Below, piece by piece: positions 54,409 through 63,661 of a DNA stretch of 64,000 nt; position 1 is the first letter of the stretch; each line of letters opens with the position of its first letter. Origin of the DNA: an uncultured Rhodospirillales bacterium. Lineage in GTDB: Bacteria > Pseudomonadota > Alphaproteobacteria > Acetobacterales > Acetobacteraceae. Under the pieces are notes generated by a model. It was not told the DNA's origin. It did not search any database and saw only the letters and a list, made by a program, of their open reading frames with translations. The position numbers and the translations under genes are program-made. The stretch spans positions 1 through 64,000 of the forward strand of contig CAITOL010000041.1 in assembly GCA_903893975.1 (NCBI GenBank), given 5' to 3'.

Positions 54409-55446
54409 ATGAAACTCGGCCTGTCGATCGGTTATTCGAAAGCCCATCTCGATATCCCCATTCAACTGATCCAGCGCGCGGAAGAACTGGGTTACGATTC
54501 CGTCTGGACCGCTGAAGCCTATGGCTCGGACGCCGTCACCCCGCTGGCCTATATCGCCGCCCTCACCAAGCGCATCCGCCTCGGCACCGGCATCATGCAA
54601 CTCGCCGCCCGCACCGCCGCCAACGCGGCCATGTGCGCCGGCACGGTCGATGCCCTGGCCGGCGGCGGGCGCTTCATCGCCGGCCTCGGTGTGTCCGGCC
54701 CGCAAATCGTCGAAGGCTGGTACGGTGAGCCCTGGGGCAAACCCTACTATCGCATCCGCGACTACGTCGCGATCATGCGCAAGATTTTCGCCCGCCAGGA
54801 ACCGGTCACCCATGCCGGGCGCGAAATCAGCCTGCCCTATCAAGGCCCCGGTGCGATGGGCGTGGGCAAGCCGCTCAAATCCATCCTGCACATGAACCCG
54901 GACATCCCGATCTACCTCGCCACCGGCAACGAGGCGACGGTGAAACTCACCGCCGAAATCGCCGATGGCTGGCTGCCGATGGGCTTTTTCCCGGGCTCGC
55001 TGGATTTCTACCGCCCGTGGCTGGAAGAAGGCTTCCGCCGCGCCGGCAACGGCAAAAGCCTGAAGGATCTCGCCATCCAAGCCTCCGTGCATGTGGAAGT
55101 GGCGGACGACGTCAAAGCCGCACTCGCCAAACTCAAGCCGGAAGTCGCGCTCTACGTTGGCGGCATGGGGCACAAGGACAAGAATTTCCACAAAGACATC
55201 ATGGTCCGCATGGGCTTCGGCGACGCCGCCGACCGCATCCAGGAACTCTACCTCGCCCACCGCAAGGAAGAGGCCATCGCCGCCGTGCCGGATGAATGGG
55301 TGGACCTGAAAGCTTTGGTCGGCCCCGTCGCCCGCATCCGCGAACGCTTCCGCGCCTGGGAGGACAGCGGCGCCGATAGCCTGACCGTGCGCTCCCGTCA
55401 GCCAGAGGCGATCGAGGTCATGGCCGAAGCCGCGCGGCTGAACTAA
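54409..55446 (+). CDS. LLM class F420-dependent-type oxidoreductase
   Basis: The 345-residue TIM-barrel protein of the luciferase-like superfamily has LGLSIGYSKAHLDIPIQLIQ, ELGYDSVWTAEAYGSDAV and the GTGIMQLAARTAANAAMCAG block. VSGPQIVEGWYGEPWGKP follows. The pattern is of the F420- or flavin-dependent 'probable F420-dependent oxidoreductase' group. Whether F420 is made in this organism is not shown, so FMN remains possible. It is convergent with the M14 peptidase gene, sharing CTAA. Confidence 0.9.
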   Translation: MKLGLSIGYSKAHLDIPIQLIQRAEELGYDSVWTAEAYGSDAVTPLAYIAALTKRIRLGTGIMQLAARTAANAAMCAGTVDALAGGGRFIAGLGVSGPQIVEGWYGEPWGKPYYRIRDYVAIMRKIFARQEPVTHAGREISLPYQGPGAMGVGKPLKSILHMNPDIPIYLATGNEATVKLTAEIADGWLPMGFFPGSLDFYRPWLEEGFRRAGNGKSLKDLAIQASVHVEVADDVKAALAKLKPEVALYVGGMGHKDKNFHKDIMVRMGFGDAADRIQELYLAHRKEEAIAAVPDEWVDLKALVGPVARIRERFRAWEDSGADSLTVRSRQPEAIEVMAEAARLN

Positions 55447-57173
55447 CCCAACCGCCCATCCAGATACAGCCTTACCGCCGCCATCACCGTCGCATGCTGC
55501 GTTGCATGCGCCAGCCGGAACGCATCGCCATAAATCGTTTCGTCCGGATATTCGGTAATCAACGTAAACGGCACCGTGGCGCGGTCGCTTTCGGTGATCA
55601 TGCACGGAATGCCGTTGATCACCGGAAACGGCAGCGCCCCGGCATGGGCATGCCAGGCGGCAATCTGGCTGGCGTTGTATTCACGCAACCCGGGCGTGGC
55701 CATCACCTGCTCGGTCAACGCGTGCAGGAATGGCAGCGCCTGGCCGCCCATCCCCGTATGGTGCCGCAAAATCAGAAAAAACCCTTTGGGGATCGACCAT
55801 AATTCGAAGCCGCGCGGCAGATAGCCGGACATCGGCCGCGTCCATTCATGCGCCGGGTAGCCGTGCAGATTGATATGCAACCGCGCCTGACACAGCGCGA
55901 ATGCGTGCTCGCGCGCTGCTTTCTCATACCACGGCTTGGCCGGCCGTGCCTCGATATCATCGCCCAACGCCGAGTAGCGGGCGGCATGGTGCATGTGGTG
56001 CGGATTATCCCGGATCAACCGCTGATGCAGCGCATAACCATCCACATTCTCCTGCGCGATCAGGGTGAAATTGATCTCGGGCATCTGCGTCAATTCCTGC
56101 GCCGCCCGCAACGCGCCGACCACGCCCGAAGTCTCGTTGGCATGCTGCCCGGCCGACAGCAAAAACCCCGCCCGCTGGCCACGGAAATACCGCCCGAGGA
56201 TGCTGCGCCCCTGCCAGGACGGCACGGTAAACGCCTCCCCTCCCATTGCCACCATCTCGGCCGCAATTTCCCCCGGTCGCAACGGCCGCTTCGCGGTCTC
56301 CAGCACCGTCCGCGCCTCCTCCGGCACCGCCTCCACCACCGGCGGCAACACCGCCACGCGCACCCGCGTCGCCCCCTCGCCGCGCCGGATATCCGGAATA
56401 ATCTGCCCAGGCTGCAACGTCCGGTCGCCCGGCGCCAGCCCAGCCTTGGTCTGGAAAAATTCCAGCAGCGAGAAATACAAATCCTCGTGCAACGCCTCGC
56501 GCGTGTTCAGGCATTCATCATGGAACGGCAACCGCCAATCAATGCCGGTCGTGTCGATGCGGATTTCCAGCGTTTCGAAAAACGGCCATTGCGCCGGCCA
56601 GTCATGCGCCATCACCGCCGCCATCGTCGCGTCGAACGCGCTGACAAACTCGGTCGGCAACGCCCGATCCTCAAACCGCACCCCCGCCCGCGCCACCCGC
56701 AACCACCCGCTCGGCGACAACTGCGCCTGCCCCGTCGCATCCGGGCGCACGGTGTTGGGCGCGAATACGCTGAAATGCCGCGCCCCCTCCGCGCTGTGCA
56801 GCGTCACAGTATAGGTCAACGCCGCGCTGCCCGACACGAACTGCACCGGCATTTTCACTAACCCGGCCAGCGGATACGCCTCCAACGCAAAGCGTTTCGC
56901 GGAGCCTGCGGGATGCGTCGGCGTGGCGATCTCCATCGCCGTCACCCCGGTCAGGTCCATTTCCTCCAGCACCGCATGTACCAGCGGCTTATAGGCACTG
57001 CGGATCCGTGCCGACACACCGGCCAGCGCCAGCGCCGCCTCCGCCGCATGCCGGGTCGGCTGGTCCTCAAACACCCAGGCTTCCACCTGCGCCCCCTGCC
57101 AGGCCGGGTCGCTCAGCCGGTCTACCAGCGCGTCCAGCGCATTGGGAAAGCACACATCCAGCAGCACGGTCAT
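55443..57173 (-). CDS. M14-type zinc carboxypeptidase-like protein
   Basis: The 576-residue protein carries an M14 metallopeptidase core in its C-terminal half. Two zinc ligands lie in LLSAGQHANETSGVVGAL (HxxE) and the third in LHINLHGYPAHEWTRP (His). The N-terminal about 300 residues are a poorly characterised region. The family hydrolyses C-terminal residues or D-amino-acid links in peptides, but the substrate here is unknown. No signal peptide is seen, so it is probably cytoplasmic. Its start overlaps the stop of the EamA transporter (ATGA), hinting at uptake and cleavage of the same compound. Confidence 0.82.
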   Translation of the reverse strand: MTVLLDVCFPNALDALVDRLSDPAWQGAQVEAWVFEDQPTRHAAEAALALAGVSARIRSAYKPLVHAVLEEMDLTGVTAMEIATPTHPAGSAKRFALEAYPLAGLVKMPVQFVSGSAALTYTVTLHSAEGARHFSVFAPNTVRPDATGQAQLSPSGWLRVARAGVRFEDRALPTEFVSAFDATMAAVMAHDWPAQWPFFETLEIRIDTTGIDWRLPFHDECLNTREALHEDLYFSLLEFFQTKAGLAPGDRTLQPGQIIPDIRRGEGATRVRVAVLPPVVEAVPEEARTVLETAKRPLRPGEIAAEMVAMGGEAFTVPSWQGRSILGRYFRGQRAGFLLSAGQHANETSGVVGALRAAQELTQMPEINFTLIAQENVDGYALHQRLIRDNPHHMHHAARYSALGDDIEARPAKPWYEKAAREHAFALCQARLHINLHGYPAHEWTRPMSGYLPRGFELWSIPKGFFLILRHHTGMGGQALPFLHALTEQVMATPGLREYNASQIAAWHAHAGALPFPVINGIPCMITESDRATVPFTLITEYPDETIYGDAFRLAHATQHATVMAAVRLYLDGRLG

Positions 57174-58048
57174 GTCGAACCCTCCGATGACGCAGCAACC
57201 CGCCGCTGCCGCTGCACGATAAACAACCCCGCCCCCACAATCAGCGCCGCCCCCAGCAGCGTATGCACGCTGGGCACGTCGCCAAAAACGAAATATCCCA
57301 ACAGGCTGGCCCAGACGATTGAGGCATAGCTAAACGGCGCCACCACCGAGGCCGGGGCCAGCTGCAAGCCGCGATTAACGCATACATACCCGCACATCGC
57401 GATCACCCCAACCGCGGCCAGCGCCAGCCAATCCCAGCCCAGCGGCATCGCCCAGCCCAGCGGAATGGCGGACGGGACCGCCAGCGCCGCCACCTGGCTG
57501 GCCACCAGCAGCGCGTTCGGCGTGCCCCGCAAACGCCGCGTCGCCACCAGGGAAATTGAGTAAAGCACACTCCCGGCCACCGCGATCAACGCCGGCACAC
57601 TCACCGCCCCGCTTCCCGGTTGCAGCGCCACCAACACGCCGGTGAAGCCAACCGCCACCGCCGCCCAGCGCCGCCACCCAACCCGCTCGCCCAGAAACAA
57701 CGCTGACATCGCCGTCACATAAATCGGCCCCGCCAGATAAATCGCGGAAATCTCCGCCAGCCCCAGCCAGGTCAGCGCCCAGTAATACATCCCCACTTCG
57801 ATCGCCGAGCAGCCGCAGCGCAACGCCTGCAACCCACGCTGGCCCGGCGCGAACAGCGCCCTGATATCGGCCCATCGCAACAGCGGCGATAAAATCAGCA
57901 GCGCGATCACGCTGCGCACAAACAGGGTCTGTCCGGGCGGGTAGCCGGCGGAAAGATACTTCGCCGTCGCGTTGCTGGCGGAAAACACCAGCCCGCCGAG
58001 TAACGTGAAGCCGATGCCAGCCAGGGCGCGGGGCGAATCATGGGTCAT
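57170..58048 (-). CDS. EamA/DMT family transporter
   Basis: The 292-residue membrane protein has ten predicted helices in two EamA repeats, as in RhaT/YdcZ-type drug/metabolite exporters. The first is GIGFTLLGGLVFSASNATAK and the second half begins near PALIAVAGSVLYSISLVATR. The glycine-rich ICGYVCVNRGLQLAPASV and SYASIVWASLLGYFVFGDVP blocks are typical. The frame is open to 58144, but similarity begins at MTHDSPRALAGIGF (58048). It is translationally coupled to the downstream M14 gene (ATGA). Confidence 0.9.
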   Translation of the reverse strand: MTHDSPRALAGIGFTLLGGLVFSASNATAKYLSAGYPPGQTLFVRSVIALLILSPLLRWADIRALFAPGQRGLQALRCGCSAIEVGMYYWALTWLGLAEISAIYLAGPIYVTAMSALFLGERVGWRRWAAVAVGFTGVLVALQPGSGAVSVPALIAVAGSVLYSISLVATRRLRGTPNALLVASQVAALAVPSAIPLGWAMPLGWDWLALAAVGVIAMCGYVCVNRGLQLAPASVVAPFSYASIVWASLLGYFVFGDVPSVHTLLGAALIVGAGLFIVQRQRRVAASSEGST

Positions 58049-58194
58049 CGCCGGTAGCTTGGACGCGGCACCGGGCTGGGGCAAGGCCCGCAACCACCCA
58101 TATTCACATCGGATAAACGTGCAATAAAACGATATCTTGCGCAAAGCCGTGGAATGCGTTTCAACCGCAACAGCAATCCTGAGGAGGCCGCGTC

Positions 58195-59484
58195 ATGTCA
58201 ACCCACCCCGAAACCCTCGCCCTGCATGCCGGCTGGCGGCGCGACGAGGCCACCACCGCCGTCGCGGTGCCGATCTATCAGACCACCTCGTTCCAGTTCG
58301 ACAATACCGACCACGCCGCCGGGCTGTTCGGGCTCAGCCAGCTGGGCAACATCTACACCCGCATCATGAACCCGACGACCGATGTGCTGGAAAAGCGCAT
58401 GGCCGCGCTGGAAGGCGGCGTCGCGGCGCTTGCCGTGGCATCCGGCCAGTCCGCCAGCCTGTTCGCCCTGCTCAACCTCGCCAAAGCCGGCGACAACGTC
58501 GTCTCCTCGACCGACCTTTACGGCGGCACCTGGAACCTGTTCGCCAACCAGCTTAAGGATATGGGGATCGAGGTCCGCTTCGTTGACCCAACCGATCCGG
58601 AAGCCTTCGCCCGCGCGACCGACGATCGCACCCGCGCCTACTACGCTGAAACCCTGCCCAACCCGAAATTGCGCGTCTTCCCCATTGCGGAGGTCGCCGC
58701 CATCGGCCGCCGCTTCGGCATTCCGCTGATCATGGACAACACCGCCGCCCCGCTGCTGGTGCGCCCGTTCGATCACGGCGCCGCGGTGGTGATGTATTCG
58801 GCCACCAAATATCTCGGTGGCCACGGCACCTCCATCGGCGGCGTCATCATCGATGGCGGCAATTTCGACTGGGAAGCCGCTGGCGCCCGCCAGCCGGCAT
58901 TGAACACGCCAGACGCCAATTACCACGGCGCGGTGTGGAGCCAGGCGGTCAAGCCGCTCGGCCCGATTGCCTACATCCTCAAGATGCGTGTCACCCTGCT
59001 GCGCGACATCGGCGCCTGCATCAGCCCGATGAATGCCTGGCTGATCCTGCAAGGCATTGAAACCCTCGCTCTGCGGATGCGCGCCCATAGCGACAACGCC
59101 GCCGCGGTGGCAAAGTTCCTCGCCGGCCGCAAAGATGTCGCCAAGGTCATTCACCCCAGCCTGGCCACCGGGCTCGACGCGGAACGCGCCGCGAAATACC
59201 TGCCGCGCGGCCAGGGCGGCCTGCTCGGCTTCGAGCTCACCGGCGGCGTTGACGCTGGCAAAGCCTTCATCAACGCGCTCAAAATGCTCTACCACGTCGC
59301 CAATATCGGCGACGCACGTAGCCTGGCGATCCACCCGGCGAGCACCACCCACTCGCAACTCACTGCGGAAGAACAAGCGGCCACCGGCGTCACCCCCGGC
59401 TATATCCGCCTGTCCATCGGCATCGAACATATCGACGACATCCTCGCCGATATCGGTCAGGCGCTGGACGCAGCAGCAGGCTAA
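58195..59484 (+). CDS. metY: O-acetylhomoserine aminocarboxypropyltransferase (MetY-type)
   Basis: This 429-residue PLP enzyme of the Cys/Met metabolism family makes homocysteine directly from O-acetyl- (or succinyl-) homoserine and sulfide. The PLP lysine is in MYSATKYLGGHGTSIGG. The hallmark NPTTDVLEKRMAALEGG and the IHPASTTHSQL substrate block are present. An AGGAGG ribosome-binding site 8 nt before ATG 58195 fixes the start. I looked for a SAM riboswitch in the 146-bp leader and saw none. Strong terminator-like DNA follows. Confidence 0.94.
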   Translation: MSTHPETLALHAGWRRDEATTAVAVPIYQTTSFQFDNTDHAAGLFGLSQLGNIYTRIMNPTTDVLEKRMAALEGGVAALAVASGQSASLFALLNLAKAGDNVVSSTDLYGGTWNLFANQLKDMGIEVRFVDPTDPEAFARATDDRTRAYYAETLPNPKLRVFPIAEVAAIGRRFGIPLIMDNTAAPLLVRPFDHGAAVVMYSATKYLGGHGTSIGGVIIDGGNFDWEAAGARQPALNTPDANYHGAVWSQAVKPLGPIAYILKMRVTLLRDIGACISPMNAWLILQGIETLALRMRAHSDNAAAVAKFLAGRKDVAKVIHPSLATGLDAERAAKYLPRGQGGLLGFELTGGVDAGKAFINALKMLYHVANIGDARSLAIHPASTTHSQLTAEEQAATGVTPGYIRLSIGIEHIDDILADIGQALDAAAG

Positions 59485-59491
59485 CCCAAAC

Positions 59492-59522
59492 CCGGCTGAT
59501 CCAGCCCGCCTGGATCAGCCGG
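59492..59522. terminator. Perfect 13-bp inverted repeat between metY and the SBP gene
   Basis: CCGGCTGATCCAG (59492-59504) and CTGGATCAGCCGG (59510-59522) pair perfectly over 13 bp with a CCCGC loop. It lies between convergent genes, directly against the binding-protein stop (59523), and could end transcription from both sides. The plus strand continues CTATTTCTTC, a modest T-run, while the minus side has none. Confidence 0.65.
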
Positions 59523-61094
59523 CTATTTCTTCTCCACCCCCCAGAACGGGATGATGTCCGGCATCTTCACCCAGCCGGACAGATTGCTGCGATACGCCAC
59601 CGGCGGCGTCCACTGCCCAACCGGCAGCACCACCCCAACCTCGAAATTCCGCGCCTGCACCTGGTCCATAATCGCCGGCCGCTGCGCGGGGCTCGCCGCC
59701 GCCCAGGCCGCGCGCAGGCTTTCGAGCTTGGCGTCGCACGGCCAGCCGAACCACGCCTTCTCGCAATTCGCCGGCATATGCGAAAACCCCGCCGGACCCA
59801 TGATGTTGGACCCGTTATACCCGGTGTGGAAAATGTTCCACCCGCCCTGCTCCGGCGCCGCCTTGTTGGCCCGGCGCTGCATCATCGTGGCCCAATCCAT
59901 CGCCACTATCTGCACATTCACCCCGGCCGATTTCAGCAGCCCCGCGGTCACCTGCGCCATGGCATGGAACCAGGCTGTATCGGTCGGGTCCAGCACCACC
60001 ACCGGCCGCCCGTCATAGCCCGCCTCTTTGAACAGCGCCCGCGCCTTCTCCACCGAATGGCCGGCCACCCACTCCACCCCGACCTTGCTTTCCATCGAAG
60101 ACCCGCAGGCGAAAATCGCCCCGCAGGTGCTCCAGAACGCCGGGTCGCCAATTACCGCGCTCATATACGCTTCCTGATCGACCAGCCACATCATCGCCTG
60201 CCGCGCCTTCGGGTTGTCGAACGGCGGCTGCAAATGGTTCATCCGCAGCACCCCGCGATAGCCCGCGGGGCTGAACACATCCACCGTCACCCCCGGCACT
60301 TTCAGCGTTTGCAGCAAATCCAGGCTCACCGCCTCCAGAAAGTCGATCTCGCCCTTGATCAACGCCGCATGCGCGGTCTGCGCATCCGGCAGGCTGAGCA
60401 ACTCCACCCGGTCCACCTTCACCACCTTGCCGCCCGCCATCCCGCTCGGCGGTTCGGCACGGGGCACATAGCGCGGATTTTTCACGTAGACCGCACGATT
60501 GCCCGGGTTCCAATCCTCCGCCCGAAACACAAACGGGCCAGACCCGATGGCAACCTTAATCTGCGCCTGCGGGTCCACCATGGCCTCCTGCTCGCGCATC
60601 ATGAAGGCGAGCGGCGTGCCGGTCTTGGCCAGGCTTTCCAGCAACAGCCCGAACGGTTCTTTCAACTGAATGCGAAACGTATCCGCGTCCACCACCGTGA
60701 ACGCCAGCAGCCGGTCCATCAGCATTTGCCCGGCTGAATCACGCGCCGCCCACCGTTTCAATGAGGCCACGCAATCCCGCGCACTCACCGGCGCCCAATC
60801 GCTCCAGGTCAATCCCGGGCGCAGATGGAATTCCCAGGTCAACTGGTCCGGGCTCACCGTCCACCGGTCCACCATTTGCGGCTGCGGCTTGTCCTTGGCA
60901 TCCACCCCGAACAAGGTGTCGTAGACCATCGCGCCGTGATAGGCGGTGATGGTGGCCGTGGTCCAAATCGGATCGATCCCCGATACGCCCGCGAACATCG
61001 CCGCACGCAAGGTTGTCTCGGCACGCGCCGGCAAAATCGCACTCGCCACCAGCATCGCCGCGCCCAGCGCGATCCTCGAAAAACCACCAGCCAT
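59523..61094 (-). CDS. ABC transporter substrate-binding protein, peptide/nickel type (SBP_bac_5)
   Basis: This 523-residue periplasmic protein has a Sec signal peptide (RIALGAAMLVASAILPARA). Conserved blocks of family 5 binding proteins follow: AYHGAMVYDTLFGVDAKDKP, WEFHLRPGLTWSDWAPV and FDNPKARQAMMWLVDQ. Such proteins bind oligopeptides, nickel or opines. No permease or ATPase gene is adjacent. ATG 61094 with GGGAGG 9 nt upstream gives a clean signal peptide. A second protein of the same type lies at the window end. Confidence 0.94.
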   Translation of the reverse strand: MAGGFSRIALGAAMLVASAILPARAETTLRAAMFAGVSGIDPIWTTATITAYHGAMVYDTLFGVDAKDKPQPQMVDRWTVSPDQLTWEFHLRPGLTWSDWAPVSARDCVASLKRWAARDSAGQMLMDRLLAFTVVDADTFRIQLKEPFGLLLESLAKTGTPLAFMMREQEAMVDPQAQIKVAIGSGPFVFRAEDWNPGNRAVYVKNPRYVPRAEPPSGMAGGKVVKVDRVELLSLPDAQTAHAALIKGEIDFLEAVSLDLLQTLKVPGVTVDVFSPAGYRGVLRMNHLQPPFDNPKARQAMMWLVDQEAYMSAVIGDPAFWSTCGAIFACGSSMESKVGVEWVAGHSVEKARALFKEAGYDGRPVVVLDPTDTAWFHAMAQVTAGLLKSAGVNVQIVAMDWATMMQRRANKAAPEQGGWNIFHTGYNGSNIMGPAGFSHMPANCEKAWFGWPCDAKLESLRAAWAAASPAQRPAIMDQVQARNFEVGVVLPVGQWTPPVAYRSNLSGWVKMPDIIPFWGVEKK

Positions 61095-61219
61095 TCGGGT
61101 AACCTCCCATTGCGGTCTCAACGCCGCGATGGGGCTAGCTAAACATCAAGCGGGTCCCTTGCCAAATTCCGCGAATACGGACGGCACCACGGCGCCGTCC
61201 GCTGCTTTCCTGCCGTGGC

Positions 61220-61474
61220 CTAGCCGCCCATGGCTTTCATCGCCGCATCCATCGCCTTCGCCTCCGGATGGGCCACGCAATAATCGTGCACATTCTTGTC
61301 CAGATCCGCCGCCATCTTGTCCATCGCCGCATCGCCGGTCTTCGGCGTCGGCCCCGCAGCGGCTTCCTGCTTCAGATAAGTCGCACAGGTCATTTCCGGA
61401 TCGGTCACCTGGGCGGAGGCCGGCACAGCCAGGCCCGCCAGCAGCAAGGTGGCGACGATAAATTTCGACATCAA
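61220..61474 (-). CDS. HdeA-like periplasmic acid-stress chaperone
   Basis: The 84-residue precursor has a signal peptide (KFIVATLLLAGLAVPASA) and a short helical mature part with the HdeA cysteine pair: EMTCATYLKQEAAAG and VHDYCVAHPEAK. HdeA family proteins unfold at low pH and bind denatured periplasmic proteins. This would suit an acid-tolerant bacterium. The protein is short, and the middle loop diverges from E. coli HdeA. The start may be ATG 61474 or 61471. Confidence 0.8.
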   Translation of the reverse strand: MMSKFIVATLLLAGLAVPASAQVTDPEMTCATYLKQEAAAGPTPKTGDAAMDKMAADLDKNVHDYCVAHPEAKAMDAAMKAMGG

Positions 61475-61499
61475 TTTTTCCTAACTCAAAGCCGATAAA

Positions 61500-61524
61500 C
61501 CGCGCAGGCAGGCTGCCTGCGCGG
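61500..61524 (-). terminator. Terminator-like hairpin after the M3 peptidase gene
   Basis: CCGCGCAGGC and its complement GCCTGCGCGG (about 61500-61509 and 61515-61524) form a stable GC-rich stem with a short loop. On the minus strand it is followed by GTTTATC. It lies between the M3 peptidase stop (61566) and the hdeA start (61474), so it probably isolates the two genes. Confidence 0.6.
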
Positions 61525-61565
61525 CTTTCATAAACGCTTGCGGTAAAGAAAGCTTTATTTCGCCG

Positions 61566-63602
61566 TCAAGATAATGCGGCGACCGCCTCATCCAGCAGGC
61601 CGCGGTTGCGCAGCAGCGCCGCCGTTCCCGGCGCGCTGCCACGGAACGCCACATACAACGCCATCGGGTCGGCGCTATCGCCCGCCTGCAACACCCGCTT
61701 CAACCGCGCCGCCGTCTCCGCATGAAACGGATCGCCCGCCTCCTCAAACGCGGCAAACCCATCGGCGTCCAGCACTTCGGCCCATAGGTAGGAGTAATAT
61801 CCGGCGGCATAGCCCGCACCGGCGAACAAATGCTGGAAATGCGGCGGCCGGTGCCGCACCCCAATTTCCGCCGGCATACCAATCCGTGCCAGCATCTCCC
61901 GCTCATACGCCTGCACATCCAGCCCACCCGGGTCGGGATGGGCATGCAACTCCATGTCGAGCATGGCGGAGGCCGTGTATTCCACCGTGGCAAAGCCCTG
62001 GTTGAAATTGCGCGCCGCCAACAAACGCTGCATCAACGCCGCCGGCAGCGCCTCGCCGGTCGCGTAATGCCGCGCATAAGCCTGCAACGTCTCCGGCACC
62101 GACAGCCAATGCTCGAACACCTGGCTCGGAAACTCGACAAAATCCCGCCGCACGGATGTGCCGGACTGGCTGGGATAATGCACATCGCTCAACAGGCCAT
62201 GCAGCGCGTGGCCGAATTCGTGGAACAACGTCTCCGCATCATCAAAGCTCAGCAGGGCCGGCGTCGCCTTGGCGAAATTATTGTTGTTGACGATGATCGG
62301 GCGCACTTCGCCACCCAGGCCACGCTGCTCGCGATACGAGCTCATCCACGCGCCCGACCGCTTGCCGGCCCGCGCGAACGGGTCGGCGAGGAACAGCCCG
62401 ATATGCCGCTCGCCCTCCCGCACTTCGTAGGCGCGCACATCCGGATGATACACCGGCACATCGGCGCGCAGATGGAAGCTCAAGCCAAACAGCTTGCCCG
62501 CCGTGTCAAACGCCGCGCGCTGGATATTTTCGAATTCGAAATACGGCTTCAACGCCGCCTCATCCAGATCATAGCGCGCCTGCCGCACCTTCTCGGCGTA
62601 ATACCGCCAGTCCCAGGCAGCAATCTCGTTCAACCCATCGGCCTGCGCCAACGGCAGCAGCGCCCCCCGCTCATCCGCCACCCGCACCAGGGCGGCCTGC
62701 CACACCTCGCCGGTCAACCCCGCCACCGCCGCGGGCGTCCCGGCCATCGTGTCCGCCAGCCGGAAATCGGCGTAATGCGCATAGCCCAGCAACCGCGCCC
62801 GTTCGTCACGCAGCGCCAGAATCTCCGGGATCAGCACGGTATTGTCATGCGCGCCCGGATGGGTGCCACGGGCGACCCAGGCCGCATAGGCAATCTCGCG
62901 CAAATCCCGCCGCGCCGAGAAGGTGAGGAACGGCTCAATCAACGACCGCGACAGCGTGATCGCATAGCCCTCCAGCCCGCGCTCCTTCGCTGCCTCGGCC
63001 GCGCCATCGCGTACAAAATCCGGCAGCCCAGCCAAATCCGCCGCCACCAGCGGCAAATGCCATGCCCGTTCATCGTGCAGCACATTCTGGCCAAATTCGG
63101 TATGAACCACCGCCAACCGTTCGGAAATCTCCGCCATCCGCGTCTTGGCCGCCGCATCCAGCGCCGCCCCGGCGCGGACGAACCCAAGATAGGTCCGCTC
63201 CAGCAACCGCCGTGCATCCGGCGCCAGCGCCAGTTCCTCCGCCCGCGCATGCAGCGCGGCCACGCGGGCAAACAACGCCGCGTTCAATGAAACCTTGCTG
63301 CCATGCGCCGCCAGTTTCGGCGCATAATCCCGCTCAACCTGCTGCAAGCCATCATCGCCGAGGCTGGCAACCATATTGCCGAATACGGCACCAACCGTGT
63401 TCAGCAACGCGCCAGACTGTTCCAGCGCCTCGATCGTATTGGCAAAATTCGGCGCGTCCGGATTGCCGGTTATGGCGTCGATATCCGCCAGCCCCTCCGC
63501 CATCGCGCGGTCGAAGGCCGGGGGGAAATGTTCGGCGCGGATACGGTCGAACGGCGGTGCGCCGAACGGGGTGGACCAAGTCTCGAAGAATGGATTTGTC
63601 AT
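61566..63602 (-). CDS. M3 family metallopeptidase (Dcp/oligopeptidase A type)
   Basis: The 678-residue cytoplasmic peptidase cleaves short peptides. The zinc motif HEFGH is in AETLFHEFGHALHGLLSDV, with the further Glu ligand in the following EFPSQVFEHW region. The N-terminus (NPFFETWSTPFGAPPFDRIR) and the C-terminal GYAAGYYSYLWAEVLDADGF are typical of this family. The frame is open to 63650, but the family start is ATG 63602. Length agrees with E. coli Dcp and OpdA. Confidence 0.95.
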   Translation of the reverse strand: MTNPFFETWSTPFGAPPFDRIRAEHFPPAFDRAMAEGLADIDAITGNPDAPNFANTIEALEQSGALLNTVGAVFGNMVASLGDDGLQQVERDYAPKLAAHGSKVSLNAALFARVAALHARAEELALAPDARRLLERTYLGFVRAGAALDAAAKTRMAEISERLAVVHTEFGQNVLHDERAWHLPLVAADLAGLPDFVRDGAAEAAKERGLEGYAITLSRSLIEPFLTFSARRDLREIAYAAWVARGTHPGAHDNTVLIPEILALRDERARLLGYAHYADFRLADTMAGTPAAVAGLTGEVWQAALVRVADERGALLPLAQADGLNEIAAWDWRYYAEKVRQARYDLDEAALKPYFEFENIQRAAFDTAGKLFGLSFHLRADVPVYHPDVRAYEVREGERHIGLFLADPFARAGKRSGAWMSSYREQRGLGGEVRPIIVNNNNFAKATPALLSFDDAETLFHEFGHALHGLLSDVHYPSQSGTSVRRDFVEFPSQVFEHWLSVPETLQAYARHYATGEALPAALMQRLLAARNFNQGFATVEYTASAMLDMELHAHPDPGGLDVQAYEREMLARIGMPAEIGVRHRPPHFQHLFAGAGYAAGYYSYLWAEVLDADGFAAFEEAGDPFHAETAARLKRVLQAGDSADPMALYVAFRGSAPGTAALLRNRGLLDEAVAALS

Positions 63603-63661
63603 GCCCAACAGGTGGCCAAGGCAGCGGGAACAGTCAAGGCCCGTCCCCACCGCAAATGCCG

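Noticed and set aside
58049-58194. SAM riboswitch in the metY leader
   Set aside because: I looked for the SAM-II/SALI core and pseudoknot elements and saw no convincing match; only the strong ribosome-binding site is clear.
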